Source of the DNA: Lachnospiraceae bacterium OM04-12BH
Lineage (GTDB): Bacteria; Bacillota; Clostridia; Lachnospirales; Lachnospiraceae
Length of the DNA: 64,000 bases
Direction of reading: 5' to 3'
NCBI GenBank assembly: GCA_003490145.1
Contig: QULQ01000003.1
Location: 223,722-287,721 of the forward strand
Shown one piece after another: positions 25,741-34,679 of this stretch (positions within the stretch are counted from its first letter, which is position 1; every line of letters begins with the position of its first letter). The notes beneath the pieces are model-generated. The model saw only the letters and a program-made list of their open reading frames with translations. It did no database searches and had not been told where the DNA came from. The translations under genes and the position numbers were made by a program.

Positions 25741-26658
25741 ATGGTAAAATATATTGCAAAACGAATTGGTCTTGCAATCGTGACAATCTGGGCGGTGGCA
25801 ACCATCACTTTCTTTCTGATGAATCTGGTTCCCGGTGGTCCGTTCCTTTCTGAAAAGGCAATCAGTCCCCAGGCAACAGCTGCGCTGGAAGCAAAGTATG
25901 GACTGGATAAGCCGCTCTTCCAGCAGTATCTGACATATATCAAAGATGCACTGCATGGAGATTTTGGTGACAGCTTAAAGCAGAGAGGGCGTACTGTCAT
26001 GGACATCATTAAGATGAAGTTCCCAGTGTCTGCAAGAGTCGGTGGTGTATCTGTACTGGTATCCCTGATCCTTGGAGTGCCGCTTGGCTGTATTGCTGCC
26101 CTGAAGAGAGGGAAGTTTGCAGACAGTCTGATCAGTGTGGTGGCAACCTGTGGCATTGCGGTTCCCAGCTTTGTTATCTGTACACTTCTGCTGTATTTCT
26201 TCGGAGTTAAGCTGCAGATCCTTCCCACCATGGGACTGACAACAGCAAAGCATTATGTGATGCCGGTCATGGCACTGGCTTTTTATCCAACAGCCTATAT
26301 TATGCGTCTGATGCGTTCTTCCATGCTGGACGTACTGGGACAGGACTATATGCGGACTGCAAAGGCCAAGGGACTTGCGGGAGGCAAGATCCTTTTCAAG
26401 CATGCACTCCGTAATGCGATCCTTCCGGTTATTACCTATGTGGGTCCTCTTCTGGCTTATACGGTAACAGGAAGCTTTGTAGTAGAGAAGATTTTTACGA
26501 TCCCGGGACTTGGCGGTGAGTTTATCGCAGCCATTAACGGACGGGATTATACACTGATCATGGGGACAACGATCTTTCTTGCCACACTCATTATTCTTAT
26601 GAATGTTGTGGTGGATATTGTTTACAAGCTCGTAGATCCCAGAATTAAATTAAAGTAA
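25741..26658 (+). CDS. oppB: Oligopeptide ABC transporter permease OppB
   Basis: A 305-residue inner-membrane permease of the peptide/nickel type with six helices. ATG at 25741 fits AAGGAG (25726-25730); an in-frame TTG two codons earlier is too close. The N-terminal pattern MVKYIAKRIGLAIVTIWAVA, the PGGPF loop and the cytoplasmic EAA-type motif (YMRTAKAKGLAGGKILFKHAL) are typical. It pairs with OppC. No clear promoter is seen between the tsf terminator and this gene, so read-through may contribute. Confidence 0.93.
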   Translation: MVKYIAKRIGLAIVTIWAVATITFFLMNLVPGGPFLSEKAISPQATAALEAKYGLDKPLFQQYLTYIKDALHGDFGDSLKQRGRTVMDIIKMKFPVSARVGGVSVLVSLILGVPLGCIAALKRGKFADSLISVVATCGIAVPSFVICTLLLYFFGVKLQILPTMGLTTAKHYVMPVMALAFYPTAYIMRLMRSSMLDVLGQDYMRTAKAKGLAGGKILFKHALRNAILPVITYVGPLLAYTVTGSFVVEKIFTIPGLGGEFIAAINGRDYTLIMGTTIFLATLIILMNVVVDIVYKLVDPRIKLK

Positions 26659-26670
26659 GGAGCAGACCCC

Positions 26671-27717
26671 ATGAAAGAAAATCCAATCAGTTTTCAGTTA
26701 AAATTAAAGCCTGAAGATTTTCTCCCGGCAACAGAGGAAGAAAAGCAGAGTCAGGTGATCATGCGTGAGAGCGTCAGCTTCTGGAAGGATGGCGGACGTC
26801 GTCTCCGCAAAAATAAGGTGGCTATGGTAAGCCTTGTAGTGATCATTATCATCATGATCTTTTCCTTTGTGGTTCCTTCCTTTTATCCTTATTCCTATAA
26901 GGAGCAGATCAAGGGAGCAAACAATCTGCGTCCCATGCAGTATTCTGCAGAGGAGCAGGCAAGGATCGATGCAGGTGAAAAGGTATTCCCTCATGTTTTT
27001 GGTACAGACAAAATGGGACGTGATTATGCCATCCGTGTCATGATGGGAAGCCGTATTTCCTTGTTAGTTGGTCTGATTGCAACAGGAATCATCCTGATCA
27101 TCGGATCTATTTACGGATCTGTGGCAGCCTTCTTTGGAGGCTGGGTGGATCTGGTCATGATGCGTATTGTTGATATTATATACACGATCCCGGATATCCT
27201 GCTGATCGTACTGTTATCCTTTGCACTAAAGGATCCCCTGTCCCGGCTGAAGAATGTAGCAGGCTTTGCCTGGGTAGGCATAGTAGGTGAAAACCTGATC
27301 AGTATTTTCGTTGTATTCGCCCTTTTATACTGGGTAGGTATGGCGAGAATGGTCAGAAGCCAGGTTCTGATGCTGAAGGAAAGTGAATATGTAACAGCAG
27401 CAAGGGCACTCGGCGTAAGCAATGGCAAGATCATCAGAAAGCATCTGCTGACCAACTGTATCGGTACTTTGATCGTTACCACTACACTGCAGATCCCCTC
27501 ATCCATTTTTACAGAAAGCTTCTTAAGCTTCCTTGGTATGGGTGTTGCCGTACCGCTTCCGTCCCTTGGCTCCCTTGCCAGTGATGCGATCAATGGTATG
27601 AATACGTACCCGTATCTTTTATTTATTCCGGCTCTTTTGATCAGCTTGATCATTCTGAGCTTTAACCTTTTTGGTGATGGTCTTCGGGATGCATTTGATC
27701 CCAAGCTGAAAAATTAA
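26671..27717 (+). CDS. oppC: Oligopeptide ABC transporter permease OppC
   Basis: A 348-residue permease with a cytoplasmic N-terminal stretch, a first helix at about 53-72, the external loop with GTDKMGRDYAIRVMMGSRIS (the OppC signature GTDxxGRD), five more helices and the EAA motif EYVTAARALGVSNGKIIRKHLL. It forms the membrane channel with OppB. The stop overlaps the upstream in-frame ATG of the next gene, though that gene most likely starts 18 bases later. Confidence 0.94.
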   Translation: MKENPISFQLKLKPEDFLPATEEEKQSQVIMRESVSFWKDGGRRLRKNKVAMVSLVVIIIIMIFSFVVPSFYPYSYKEQIKGANNLRPMQYSAEEQARIDAGEKVFPHVFGTDKMGRDYAIRVMMGSRISLLVGLIATGIILIIGSIYGSVAAFFGGWVDLVMMRIVDIIYTIPDILLIVLLSFALKDPLSRLKNVAGFAWVGIVGENLISIFVVFALLYWVGMARMVRSQVLMLKESEYVTAARALGVSNGKIIRKHLLTNCIGTLIVTTTLQIPSSIFTESFLSFLGMGVAVPLPSLGSLASDAINGMNTYPYLLFIPALLISLIILSFNLFGDGLRDAFDPKLKN

Positions 27718-27734
27718 TGCAGGAGGGAGAGAAA

Positions 27735-28736
27735 ATGGCAGAATATCTGGTAGATATTAAAAATGAAAGACTTTCCTTTTTCACACCTGCTGGTGAAGTA
27801 AAGGCCTTAAATGATGTGTCCATTCATCTGAAGGAAGGCGAGGTGCTTGGCATCGTAGGAGAAAGTGGTTCCGGTAAGTCTGTAACAGCTTACAGTCTGA
27901 TGGGACTGACGGCATATCCCGGTAAGCTGATCGGCGGCAGTCTGCAGTTTAATGGACACGAGATCGAGAAAATGAGTGAGAAGGAAATGAGAAGGATCCG
28001 CGGAAATGAAGTATCCATTATTTTCCAGGATCCCATGACCAGTCTGAATCCGGTATATACCGTAGGCAATCAGATCATGGAAGTGATTCTTCTCCATACA
28101 GATAAGAACAGAAAACAGGCCAGGGAAAGAGCCAAAGAGCTGCTTACCCTTGTTGGTATCAATGAGCCTGATAAGAGATTAAAGCAGTATCCTCATGAGC
28201 TGTCCGGTGGTATGAGACAGAGAGTCATGATCGCTATGGCACTTGCCTGCGAACCAAAGCTCCTGATTGCAGATGAGCCGACAACAGCACTTGATGTGAC
28301 CATACAGGCACAGATCCTGGAGCTGATGATGGAACTGAAGGACAAGCTTGGTATGGCGATCATCATGATCACCCATGACCTTGGTGTGGTTGCCAGCATG
28401 TGCGAGAGGATCGCAGTTATGTATGCCGGCAGGATCGTGGAATACGGTACCACAGAGGATATCTTCTACAATCCGAAGCATCAGTATACCAGGGGACTGA
28501 TCCGATCCATTCCGAGAATTGACACAAAGGAACATGAAAGACTGGTTCCCATTGAAGGAACACCCGTTGACCTTCTGAACCCGCCTGCAGGATGCCCGTT
28601 TGCACCGAGATGCGAAGCATGTATGAAGATCTGTCTTCGTGAAATGCCTCCGGTAACAAACTTTGATGAGGTGCATTATACCCAGTGCTGGCTGAATCAG
28701 AAGGAAGAGATGGAGAAGGGAGCAGCCAATGAGTGA
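27735..28736 (+). CDS. oppD: Oligopeptide ABC transporter ATPase OppD
   Basis: A 333-residue ATPase. The start at 27735 is set by AGGAGGG (27721-27727). Walker A GESGSGKS, Q-loop FQDPMTSLNPVY, signature LSGGMRQRVMIAMAL and Walker B LLIADEPTTALDVT are intact. The C-terminus has the oligopeptide-type extension with Cys residues (NPPAGCPFAPRCEACMKIC), which in this family binds an iron-sulphur cluster. It overlaps oppF by 8 bases. Confidence 0.95.
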   Translation: MAEYLVDIKNERLSFFTPAGEVKALNDVSIHLKEGEVLGIVGESGSGKSVTAYSLMGLTAYPGKLIGGSLQFNGHEIEKMSEKEMRRIRGNEVSIIFQDPMTSLNPVYTVGNQIMEVILLHTDKNRKQARERAKELLTLVGINEPDKRLKQYPHELSGGMRQRVMIAMALACEPKLLIADEPTTALDVTIQAQILELMMELKDKLGMAIIMITHDLGVVASMCERIAVMYAGRIVEYGTTEDIFYNPKHQYTRGLIRSIPRIDTKEHERLVPIEGTPVDLLNPPAGCPFAPRCEACMKICLREMPPVTNFDEVHYTQCWLNQKEEMEKGAANE

Positions 28737-29718
28737 TACATTAGTTCAGGTAGAACATTTACAGCAGTATTTTCCGGCAGGGGGATACGGCAAAAATAAA
28801 AAATATATCCAGGCGGTAGATGATGTTTCCTTCACCATTGAGAGGGGAGAAACGCTGGGACTTGTTGGTGAGTCAGGCTGTGGCAAGACCACTACAGGAC
28901 GTACTCTCCTTAGGCTTTATGAGCCTACCGGTGGACGGTTTATTTATGACGGTGATGTGATCTTTGATGTAGAAAAGAAGATCAAGGTGGATATGCTGCC
29001 TTACCGTAAGAGAATGCAGATCGTTTTCCAGGATCCTTATGCCAGTCTGGATCCAAGAATGACAGTCGGTGATATCATCGGGGAAGCCATTGACGTACAC
29101 AAGATAGCGGCAAACAAAAAAGAGAGATATGACATTATTATAGAAATGCTTCGCAGGGTCGGATTGAATTCTGAGCATGCAAACCGTTATCCGCACGAGT
29201 TTTCTGGTGGTCAGCGCCAGAGAGTCGGTATTGCGAGGGCACTGGCAGTGAATCCGGAATTCATTGTCTGTGATGAACCGATCTCTGCACTGGATGTTTC
29301 CATTCAGGCACAGGTCATCAATATGTTTGAGGATCTGCAGGAGCAGATGGGGCTGACTTACCTGTTTATTGCCCATGATCTTTCTGCAGTAAAGCATATC
29401 TCCAACCGGATCGGCGTTATGTATCTGGGAAGAATGGTGGAGCTGGCTGACAGCTATGAGCTGATCACAAGACCTCTTCATCCCTATACAAAGAGCCTGA
29501 TCTCCGCAATCCCTATTGCCGACCCGGGAAAGGCCAGGGAAAGCAGACGTATCGTGCTTGAAGGAGATGTTCCAAGTCCTTTAAATCCCCCTTCAGGATG
29601 CCGGTTCCGTACCAGATGTCCCTATGCGGATGAAACCTGTGCTGCGGCTGCTCCCGAGTGGAAAGAAATCGAAAAAGGACATTTTGCCGCCTGCCATCAT
29701 ATTGACAAGTGTAACTAA
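28729..29718 (+). CDS. oppF: Oligopeptide ABC transporter ATPase OppF
   Basis: A 329-residue ATPase, partner of OppD. Walker [11 protein letters not shown]-loop [14 protein letters not shown], signature [15 protein letters not shown], Walker [15 protein letters not shown]. The C-terminal extension again carries Cys ([18 protein letters not shown]). The last bases also hold TTGACA, a possible -35 for oppA. Confidence 0.95.
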   Translation: MSDTLVQVEHLQQYFPAGGYGKNKKYIQAVDDVSFTIERGETLGLVGESGCGKTTTGRTLLRLYEPTGGRFIYDGDVIFDVEKKIKVDMLPYRKRMQIVFQDPYASLDPRMTVGDIIGEAIDVHKIAANKKERYDIIIEMLRRVGLNSEHANRYPHEFSGGQRQRVGIARALAVNPEFIVCDEPISALDVSIQAQVINMFEDLQEQMGLTYLFIAHDLSAVKHISNRIGVMYLGRMVELADSYELITRPLHPYTKSLISAIPIADPGKARESRRIVLEGDVPSPLNPPSGCRFRTRCPYADETCAAAAPEWKEIEKGHFAACHHIDKCN

Positions 29719-29730
29719 ATATGGTAACAA
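29702..29730 (+). promoter_or_regulatory. Weak candidate promoter for oppA
   Basis: A perfect TTGACA (29702-29707) at the 3' end of oppF is followed after 17 bases by TAACAA (29725-29730), a poor -10. TATAAG at 29731-29736 is a better -10 but at 23-base spacing. Such a site would explain extra expression of the binding protein over the membrane parts. Confidence 0.3.
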
Positions 29731-29765
29731 TATAAGAGTTATTATTTATTATAGGAGGAAGTATT

Positions 29766-31454
29766 ATGAAAAAGAGAGCACTTGCACTCGTTCTCACAGC
29801 TGCCATGGTTCTTGGCTTAACAGCCTGTGGCGGAAGCTCCAATGGAGCAGCAACTGATTCTGCAGCAGACGGACAGACAGCTGGAACAGAGACAGAGGCA
29901 GAAGCCCCTGCTTCTGCAACAGGTGAGAAGATCTTATCCGTACAGGTAGGACCTAATCCTGAAACCATTGATCCTGCTTTAAACAGCGCTGTTGATGGTG
30001 GTAACATGTTATTACATTCTTTTGAATGCCTTCTGGCAATTGATGAAGATGGTCAGCTGATACCCGGACAGGCAGAGTCCTATGAAGTATCCGAAGACGG
30101 ACTTACCTGGACATTCCATTTAAGAGAGGGTCTTAAATGGTCAGATGGTTCTGATTTAAATGCAAATGATTTTGTTTACAGCTGGAAGAGAGTATGCGAT
30201 CCTATGGTAGCTGCTCCCTATGCTGAAACTGTACTTTCCATGGTAGAAGGCTATGACAAGGCAATTGAGGGTGATCTTGACGCCCTTCAGGTAGTTGCTT
30301 CTGATGACAACACTCTGGTTGTTACTCTGAACACTCCCTGCTCCTACTTCGGAAGCCTTGCAGCATTTGCTACCTTAAGCCCTGTTCAGCAGGCAACTGT
30401 AGAAGCAAATGGTGATGCATGGGCAACAAGTGCTGAGACATACATCAGCAATGGACCTTTCTATGTATCTGAGTGGGTTCCCGGATCTTATATCATGATG
30501 ACTAAGAACCCTTACTACTGGAATGCTGATGCAATCAAGCTTGATGGTATCAAGTGGAACCTGATCGAGGATTCCAACGCTGCGTACAGTGCATACCAGA
30601 CAGGTGAAGTCCAGATGATCAAGGATGTTCCTACAGAAGAGATCCCTACCTTAAAGGACAGTGCTGATTTCTATGTAGATCCTATCATTGGTACCTATTA
30701 CCTCAGCATGAACCTTGAAAGAGATGCATTCAAGGATGCAAAGGTACGTAAGGCATTAAGCCTTGCTATTGACCGTGATTATGTTGCAAATACCCTGATG
30801 CAGGGAACCTATTCACCTGCAGACAATCTTCTAGGAACCGGCTGGATCGATATGGACGGAAAGCAGTTCAAGGATAATGCAAACGGTGGTAAGTCTTATA
30901 TCGATGTTACCAACTATGAAGCAAATCTGGAAGAAGCCAAGCAGCTTCTGGCTGATGCCGGTTATCCGAATGGGGAAGGCTTCCCGACCATCACATATAC
31001 AACCAACGATGCCGGTTACCACAAGGTAGTTGCTGAATATTTACAGCAGGCGTGGGCAGAGCTTGGTATCGACCTTCAGGTAGATATCGTTGAGTGGGCT
31101 TCCTTCACACCTATGCGTCGTAACGGTGATTTTGATGTTGCACGTAACGGCTGGGTAGGAGACTACAGTGATCCTTCCAATATGCTGGATCTGTTCTACT
31201 CAACCAATGGTAACAATGATGGTAAGTTCACCAATGCAGACTACGATGCAGCTATCGATCTTTCCAGAACAACACTGGATGCTGACGAGCGTTCACAGGC
31301 TCTCCATACAGCAGAAGACATTCTGATGGAGGAAGCTGGATGTATCCCTGTTGCATATTACAACGATTTCTGGTTACAGAGTGACAAGATCACAGGATCC
31401 TGGCATTCACCTTACGGATACTGGTACTTCATGTACGCAGATATCACAGAATAA
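29766..31454 (+). CDS. oppA: Oligopeptide-binding lipoprotein OppA
   Basis: A 562-residue solute-binding protein of the SBP_bac_5 family, held to the membrane by lipid. The signal MKKRALALVLTAAMVLGLTA ends in a lipobox with Cys21, followed by a Gly/Ser/Thr/Glu linker (to about 55). Family patterns include NPETIDPALNSAVDGG, VRKALSLAIDRDYVANTLM and QLLADAGYPNGEGFP. It delivers peptides to OppBC. AGGAGGAAG sits at 29753. A strong terminator follows. Confidence 0.95.
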   Translation: MKKRALALVLTAAMVLGLTACGGSSNGAATDSAADGQTAGTETEAEAPASATGEKILSVQVGPNPETIDPALNSAVDGGNMLLHSFECLLAIDEDGQLIPGQAESYEVSEDGLTWTFHLREGLKWSDGSDLNANDFVYSWKRVCDPMVAAPYAETVLSMVEGYDKAIEGDLDALQVVASDDNTLVVTLNTPCSYFGSLAAFATLSPVQQATVEANGDAWATSAETYISNGPFYVSEWVPGSYIMMTKNPYYWNADAIKLDGIKWNLIEDSNAAYSAYQTGEVQMIKDVPTEEIPTLKDSADFYVDPIIGTYYLSMNLERDAFKDAKVRKALSLAIDRDYVANTLMQGTYSPADNLLGTGWIDMDGKQFKDNANGGKSYIDVTNYEANLEEAKQLLADAGYPNGEGFPTITYTTNDAGYHKVVAEYLQQAWAELGIDLQVDIVEWASFTPMRRNGDFDVARNGWVGDYSDPSNMLDLFYSTNGNNDGKFTNADYDAAIDLSRTTLDADERSQALHTAEDILMEEAGCIPVAYYNDFWLQSDKITGSWHSPYGYWYFMYADITE

Positions 31455-31493
31455 GGCAGACTTACAGGCTTACAGATAAGGTAAGATAATTCT

Positions 31494-31534
31494 GAGGGCA
31501 GACTCAAATGGTTACTTGAGTCTGCTCTCTTTTT
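31494..31534 (+). terminator. Terminator of the opp operon
   Basis: A 14-bp stem with one G-T pair (GAGGGCAGACTCAA at 31494-31507 with TTGAGTCTGCTCTC at 31516-31529), an 8-base loop and a TTTTT run to 31534. The downstream arm contains TTGAGT (31516-31521), which lies 17 bases before TAAACT (31539-31544), a possible promoter for the deacetylase gene. Confidence 0.88.
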
Positions 31535-31577
31535 GTGTTAAACTATAAGCAAATCGTGTTAAAGGAGCAGATGGCAT

Positions 31578-32516
31578 ATGGAAGAGTCGGCCACCCGCAG
31601 AAAGCGGATCAACCGCCTGAAGAAGATGATCCTTGGCGGAGTTATGATGGCTGTACTTATTCCTGTGACAGCGAGTATTATACTGAGTGTCCGGGCGCAT
31701 CAGCTATCCGACAGGATCAGACAGCAGGAAGCTGTTATCCAGGAGCTGGAGGATGAAAATAAAAATCTGGCAGGAGCTTTCTTGACAGAAACGATAGAAG
31801 AATCCGAAAGAGAAGCTTTGCAGGAAGAGCAGGACGCAGGGACACCGGCAGCCGGAGAGGAAGAAGAGGGTCAAAAGAAGATTTACCTTACCTTTGATGA
31901 CGGACCGAGCAGTAATACGGATGAGATCCTGGATATCCTGAAGGCCTACGATGTGAAGGCAACCTTTTTTGTAGTAGGGAAGACGGATGAAGCTTCCAAA
32001 AAGGCATACAGAAGGATTGTAGAAGAGGGACACACGCTTGGCATGCATTCCTACAGTCATTCTTATGCGGATATTTATGATTCTGAGGAAGATTTTCAGA
32101 CTGATATGAAAAAGCTGCAGGAATATCTGTATGAACTGACCGGTGTATGGCCAAGATTTTACCGTTTTCCGGGAGGAAGTTCCAATACCGTGAGTAATAT
32201 AGATATGCAGAAGCTGGCAGACTGGCTGACGGATCAGGGGGTCACTTATTTTGACTGGAATGTGGCATCGGGGGATGCAGTCAGCAGAGAGCTTCCGGCA
32301 GAGACACTTCTTGCGAACTGTCTTGCAGGCATCAGAAATCAGCAGAGCTGTGTGGTACTTATGCATGATGCAGCAAATAAAGATACGACGGTGGAAGCCC
32401 TGCCGGAGATCATTTCAGAAATCCGTCTGCAGGAGGATGCTGTTTTTCTGCCTATTACAGATGACACGGTACCTGTGCAGCATACTATTAAAGCACAGAC
32501 AGAAGAAAGTAATTGA
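31578..32516 (+). CDS. Membrane-anchored polysaccharide deacetylase (CE4 family)
   Basis: A 312-residue enzyme with an N-terminal signal anchor (about 17-38), a coiled coil (about 42-62), an acidic linker and a NodB/CE4 domain (about 100-300). Catalytic motifs are IYLTFDDGPSSNTDEIL (Asp pair), LGMHSYSHSYADIY (metal-binding His pair in the HSxxHS form), FYRFPGGSSN and VVLMHDAANKD. It should remove acetyl groups from peptidoglycan or another surface glycan outside the membrane. The start is placed by AAGGAG (31562-31567). It ends 50 bases before the bactofilin gene. Confidence 0.9.
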   Translation: MEESATRRKRINRLKKMILGGVMMAVLIPVTASIILSVRAHQLSDRIRQQEAVIQELEDENKNLAGAFLTETIEESEREALQEEQDAGTPAAGEEEEGQKKIYLTFDDGPSSNTDEILDILKAYDVKATFFVVGKTDEASKKAYRRIVEEGHTLGMHSYSHSYADIYDSEEDFQTDMKKLQEYLYELTGVWPRFYRFPGGSSNTVSNIDMQKLADWLTDQGVTYFDWNVASGDAVSRELPAETLLANCLAGIRNQQSCVVLMHDAANKDTTVEALPEIISEIRLQEDAVFLPITDDTVPVQHTIKAQTEESN

Positions 32517-32566
32517 TTTCAGTTACGAATCATGAAGATACAAAGAAGCGAATGGAGGACTTACCA

Positions 32567-33328
32567 ATGGGATTTTTCTCAGATTTAAAGGATGATTTAT
32601 CACAGGCAGTCAATGAGCTGATGCCGGAAGAGGGAGCTGAAGAGGCAGAAGCAAAGAAAAACGCGGAAGCAGAAGAGGCGGCCGATGATGGCGCAGATGC
32701 AGTCCGGGAAACAGAAAAAGCAGAGGAAAGCAGTACAGTGAACGGTTTTGATGCGGATCTCGGGGCAATGCTTGATAATGTGGATAATCTTTCTGTTACG
32801 AAGGAGTCTGCTTATACACAGCCGGCAGAGAAAGCAGAGATGCCGTCTTCCTCCGGAAAGAGACCCAGTGATGAGGTTTCCACACTGACTGAGAGCATGA
32901 TCATCAATGGTAATATTGCAACCGAGGGTGCACTGGATGTCAGAGGAAGCATTGTTGGTAATGTGGAGGCTCTTGGTAAACTGAATATTACAGGTACCAT
33001 CCAGGGAAATTCCCAGGCAGCAGAGATCTATGCAGAAGGAGCCAAGATCACAGGAGAACTGAAGAGCAGTGGCTCTATCAAGGTAGGACAGAGTACAGTC
33101 ATCATCGGAAACCTGTATGCAAACAGTGCTGTGATCGCAGGTGCGATCAAGGGTGATATTGATGTGAAGGGACCCGTTGTCCTGGATTCTTCTGCTATCG
33201 TCATGGGGGATATCAAATCCAAATCTGTACAGATCAACAATGGTGCCGTGATCGAAGGTATGTGTTCACAGTGCTATGCAGAAGTAAATCCGACCTCCTT
33301 CTTTGAAGAGATCAAGAAAATGAAATAG
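32567..33328 (+). CDS. Bactofilin-family polymer-forming cytoskeletal protein
   Basis: A 253-residue protein. ATG at 32567 has GGAGG (32554-32558) before it; an open frame runs 18 codons further upstream. The N-terminal third (about 1-105) is acidic and probably disordered (EEGAEEAEAKKNAEAEEAADD). The C-terminal part is a right-handed beta-helix with short repeats (ESMIINGNIATEGALDVRGS, then VGNVEALGKLNITGTI and on), the bactofilin core. Bactofilins form filaments without nucleotide and often place cell-wall enzymes; here the neighbour is a deacetylase. Confidence 0.88.
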   Translation: MGFFSDLKDDLSQAVNELMPEEGAEEAEAKKNAEAEEAADDGADAVRETEKAEESSTVNGFDADLGAMLDNVDNLSVTKESAYTQPAEKAEMPSSSGKRPSDEVSTLTESMIINGNIATEGALDVRGSIVGNVEALGKLNITGTIQGNSQAAEIYAEGAKITGELKSSGSIKVGQSTVIIGNLYANSAVIAGAIKGDIDVKGPVVLDSSAIVMGDIKSKSVQINNGAVIEGMCSQCYAEVNPTSFFEEIKKMK

Positions 33329-33340
33329 GCGGTGACTGGT

Positions 33341-34036
33341 ATGAAGAGAATTTTGCTTAAGCTGAGTGGTGAAGCCCTTGCTGGTGACAAAAAAACTGGC
33401 TTTGATGAAGAAACAGTAAGAAAGGTGGCACTTCAGGTTAAAGAGCTGACAGACAGTGGGATTGAAGTGGGTATCGTAACCGGTGGCGGTAATTTCTGGA
33501 GAGGACGTACGAGTGAAAATATTGACAGAACCAAGGCAGACCAGATCGGGATGCTGGCGACTGTCATGAACTGTATTTATGTTTCTGAGATCTTCAGAAG
33601 TGTTGGTATGAGGACAGCCGTGCTGACACCCTTTGAGTGCGGATCCTTTACCAAGCTTTTCTCCAAGGACAGAGCCAATAAATATTTCAGCAGGGGAATG
33701 GTCGTGTTCTTTGCAGGCGGTACCGGACATCCATATTTCTCTACTGATACTGGTGTTGTACTGAGAGCTATTGAAGTAGAGGCAGAGGTCATTCTGCTTG
33801 CCAAGTCTATCGATGGTGTATACGATAAGGATCCCAAGACAAGTCAGGATGCAAAGAAGTATGACAGCATTACAATCGATGAGGTGATCGAGAAGAATCT
33901 GCAGGTGGTAGATATGACAGCTTCCATTCTGGCAAGAGACAACAAAATGCCCATGTGGGTGTTTGGATTAAATGAAGAGAACAGCATTGTAAATACTGTA
34001 AACGGCAAGTTTACAGGAACCAGAGTAACCGTATAG
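33341..34036 (+). CDS. pyrH: Uridylate kinase
   Basis: A 231-residue bacterial UMP kinase making UDP from UMP. It begins MKRILLKLSGEALAGDK and shows VTGGGNFWRGRTSENIDRTKAD, AGGTGHPYFSTDTG and KSIDGVYDKDPK. ATG at 33341 is used; a GTG three codons upstream is in frame but gives an atypical extension. GGCGGTGA lies 6 bases before. Between bactofilin and frr it resumes the conserved tsf-pyrH-frr order. Confidence 0.96.
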   Translation: MKRILLKLSGEALAGDKKTGFDEETVRKVALQVKELTDSGIEVGIVTGGGNFWRGRTSENIDRTKADQIGMLATVMNCIYVSEIFRSVGMRTAVLTPFECGSFTKLFSKDRANKYFSRGMVVFFAGGTGHPYFSTDTGVVLRAIEVEAEVILLAKSIDGVYDKDPKTSQDAKKYDSITIDEVIEKNLQVVDMTASILARDNKMPMWVFGLNEENSIVNTVNGKFTGTRVTV

Positions 34037-34050
34037 GGAGGACAAAAACC

Positions 34051-34599
34051 ATGAACGAAAAGATCAAAATATATGATGAGAAAATGCAGAAAACAATCGA
34101 TCATCTGGAAGCAGATTATCAGGGAATCCGTGCAGGACGTGCCAATCCCCACGTACTTGACAGACTGAGGGTTGATTATTACGGAACACCTACTCCGATC
34201 CAGCAGGTAGGAAATGTAACCATTCCGGAAGCGAGGATGATCCAGATCGCACCCTGGGAAAAGAGCCTGATCAAAGAGATCGAAAAAGCGATCCTTGCAT
34301 CTGATATCGGTATTACACCTTCCAATGATGGCGCTGTGATCCGTCTGGTATTCCCGGAGCTGACTGAGGAACGCAGAAAGGATCTAGTAAAGGAAGTTAA
34401 GAAGAAGGCAGAGGAGTGCAAGGTTGCTGTCAGAAATATCAGAAGAGACGGTAATGAAGCATTCAAGAAGATCGCTAAAGAAATTTCCGAGGATGAAGTA
34501 AAGCAGTTAGAAGAAGAACTGCAGAAGATCACGGATAAGTATATCAAGGAAGTAGATAAGCTGACAGAAGCCAAATCAGCAGAAATCCTTACGGTATAA
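34051..34599 (+). CDS. frr: Ribosome recycling factor
   Basis: A 182-residue protein that splits post-termination ribosomes with EF-G. Motifs: AGRANPHVLDRLRVDYYGTP, NVTIPEARMIQIAPWEKS, LTEERRKDLVKEVKKKAEE and VRNIRRD. Full length and collinear with the family. Fourteen bases after pyrH. Confidence 0.97.
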   Translation: MNEKIKIYDEKMQKTIDHLEADYQGIRAGRANPHVLDRLRVDYYGTPTPIQQVGNVTIPEARMIQIAPWEKSLIKEIEKAILASDIGITPSNDGAVIRLVFPELTEERRKDLVKEVKKKAEECKVAVRNIRRDGNEAFKKIAKEISEDEVKQLEEELQKITDKYIKEVDKLTEAKSAEILTV

Positions 34600-34637
34600 G
34601 CCGGTCAGGCTGGCAGCAAAATGAACAAACATAAAAT

Positions 34638-34665
34638 AGAGTCCGTTTTCCGGGCTCTGTTTTTT
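34638..34665 (+). terminator. Terminator or attenuator between frr and uppS
   Basis: AGAGTCCG (34638-34645) pairs with CGGGCTCT (34651-34658) with one G-T pair and a 5-base loop, followed by G and six T. The T-run ends 6 bases before the uppS ribosome site (GGAGG at 34671). It would trim transcription between translation genes and the lipid genes, unless read-through is the rule. Confidence 0.75.
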
Positions 34666-34679
34666 AAGCAGGAGGAAAT

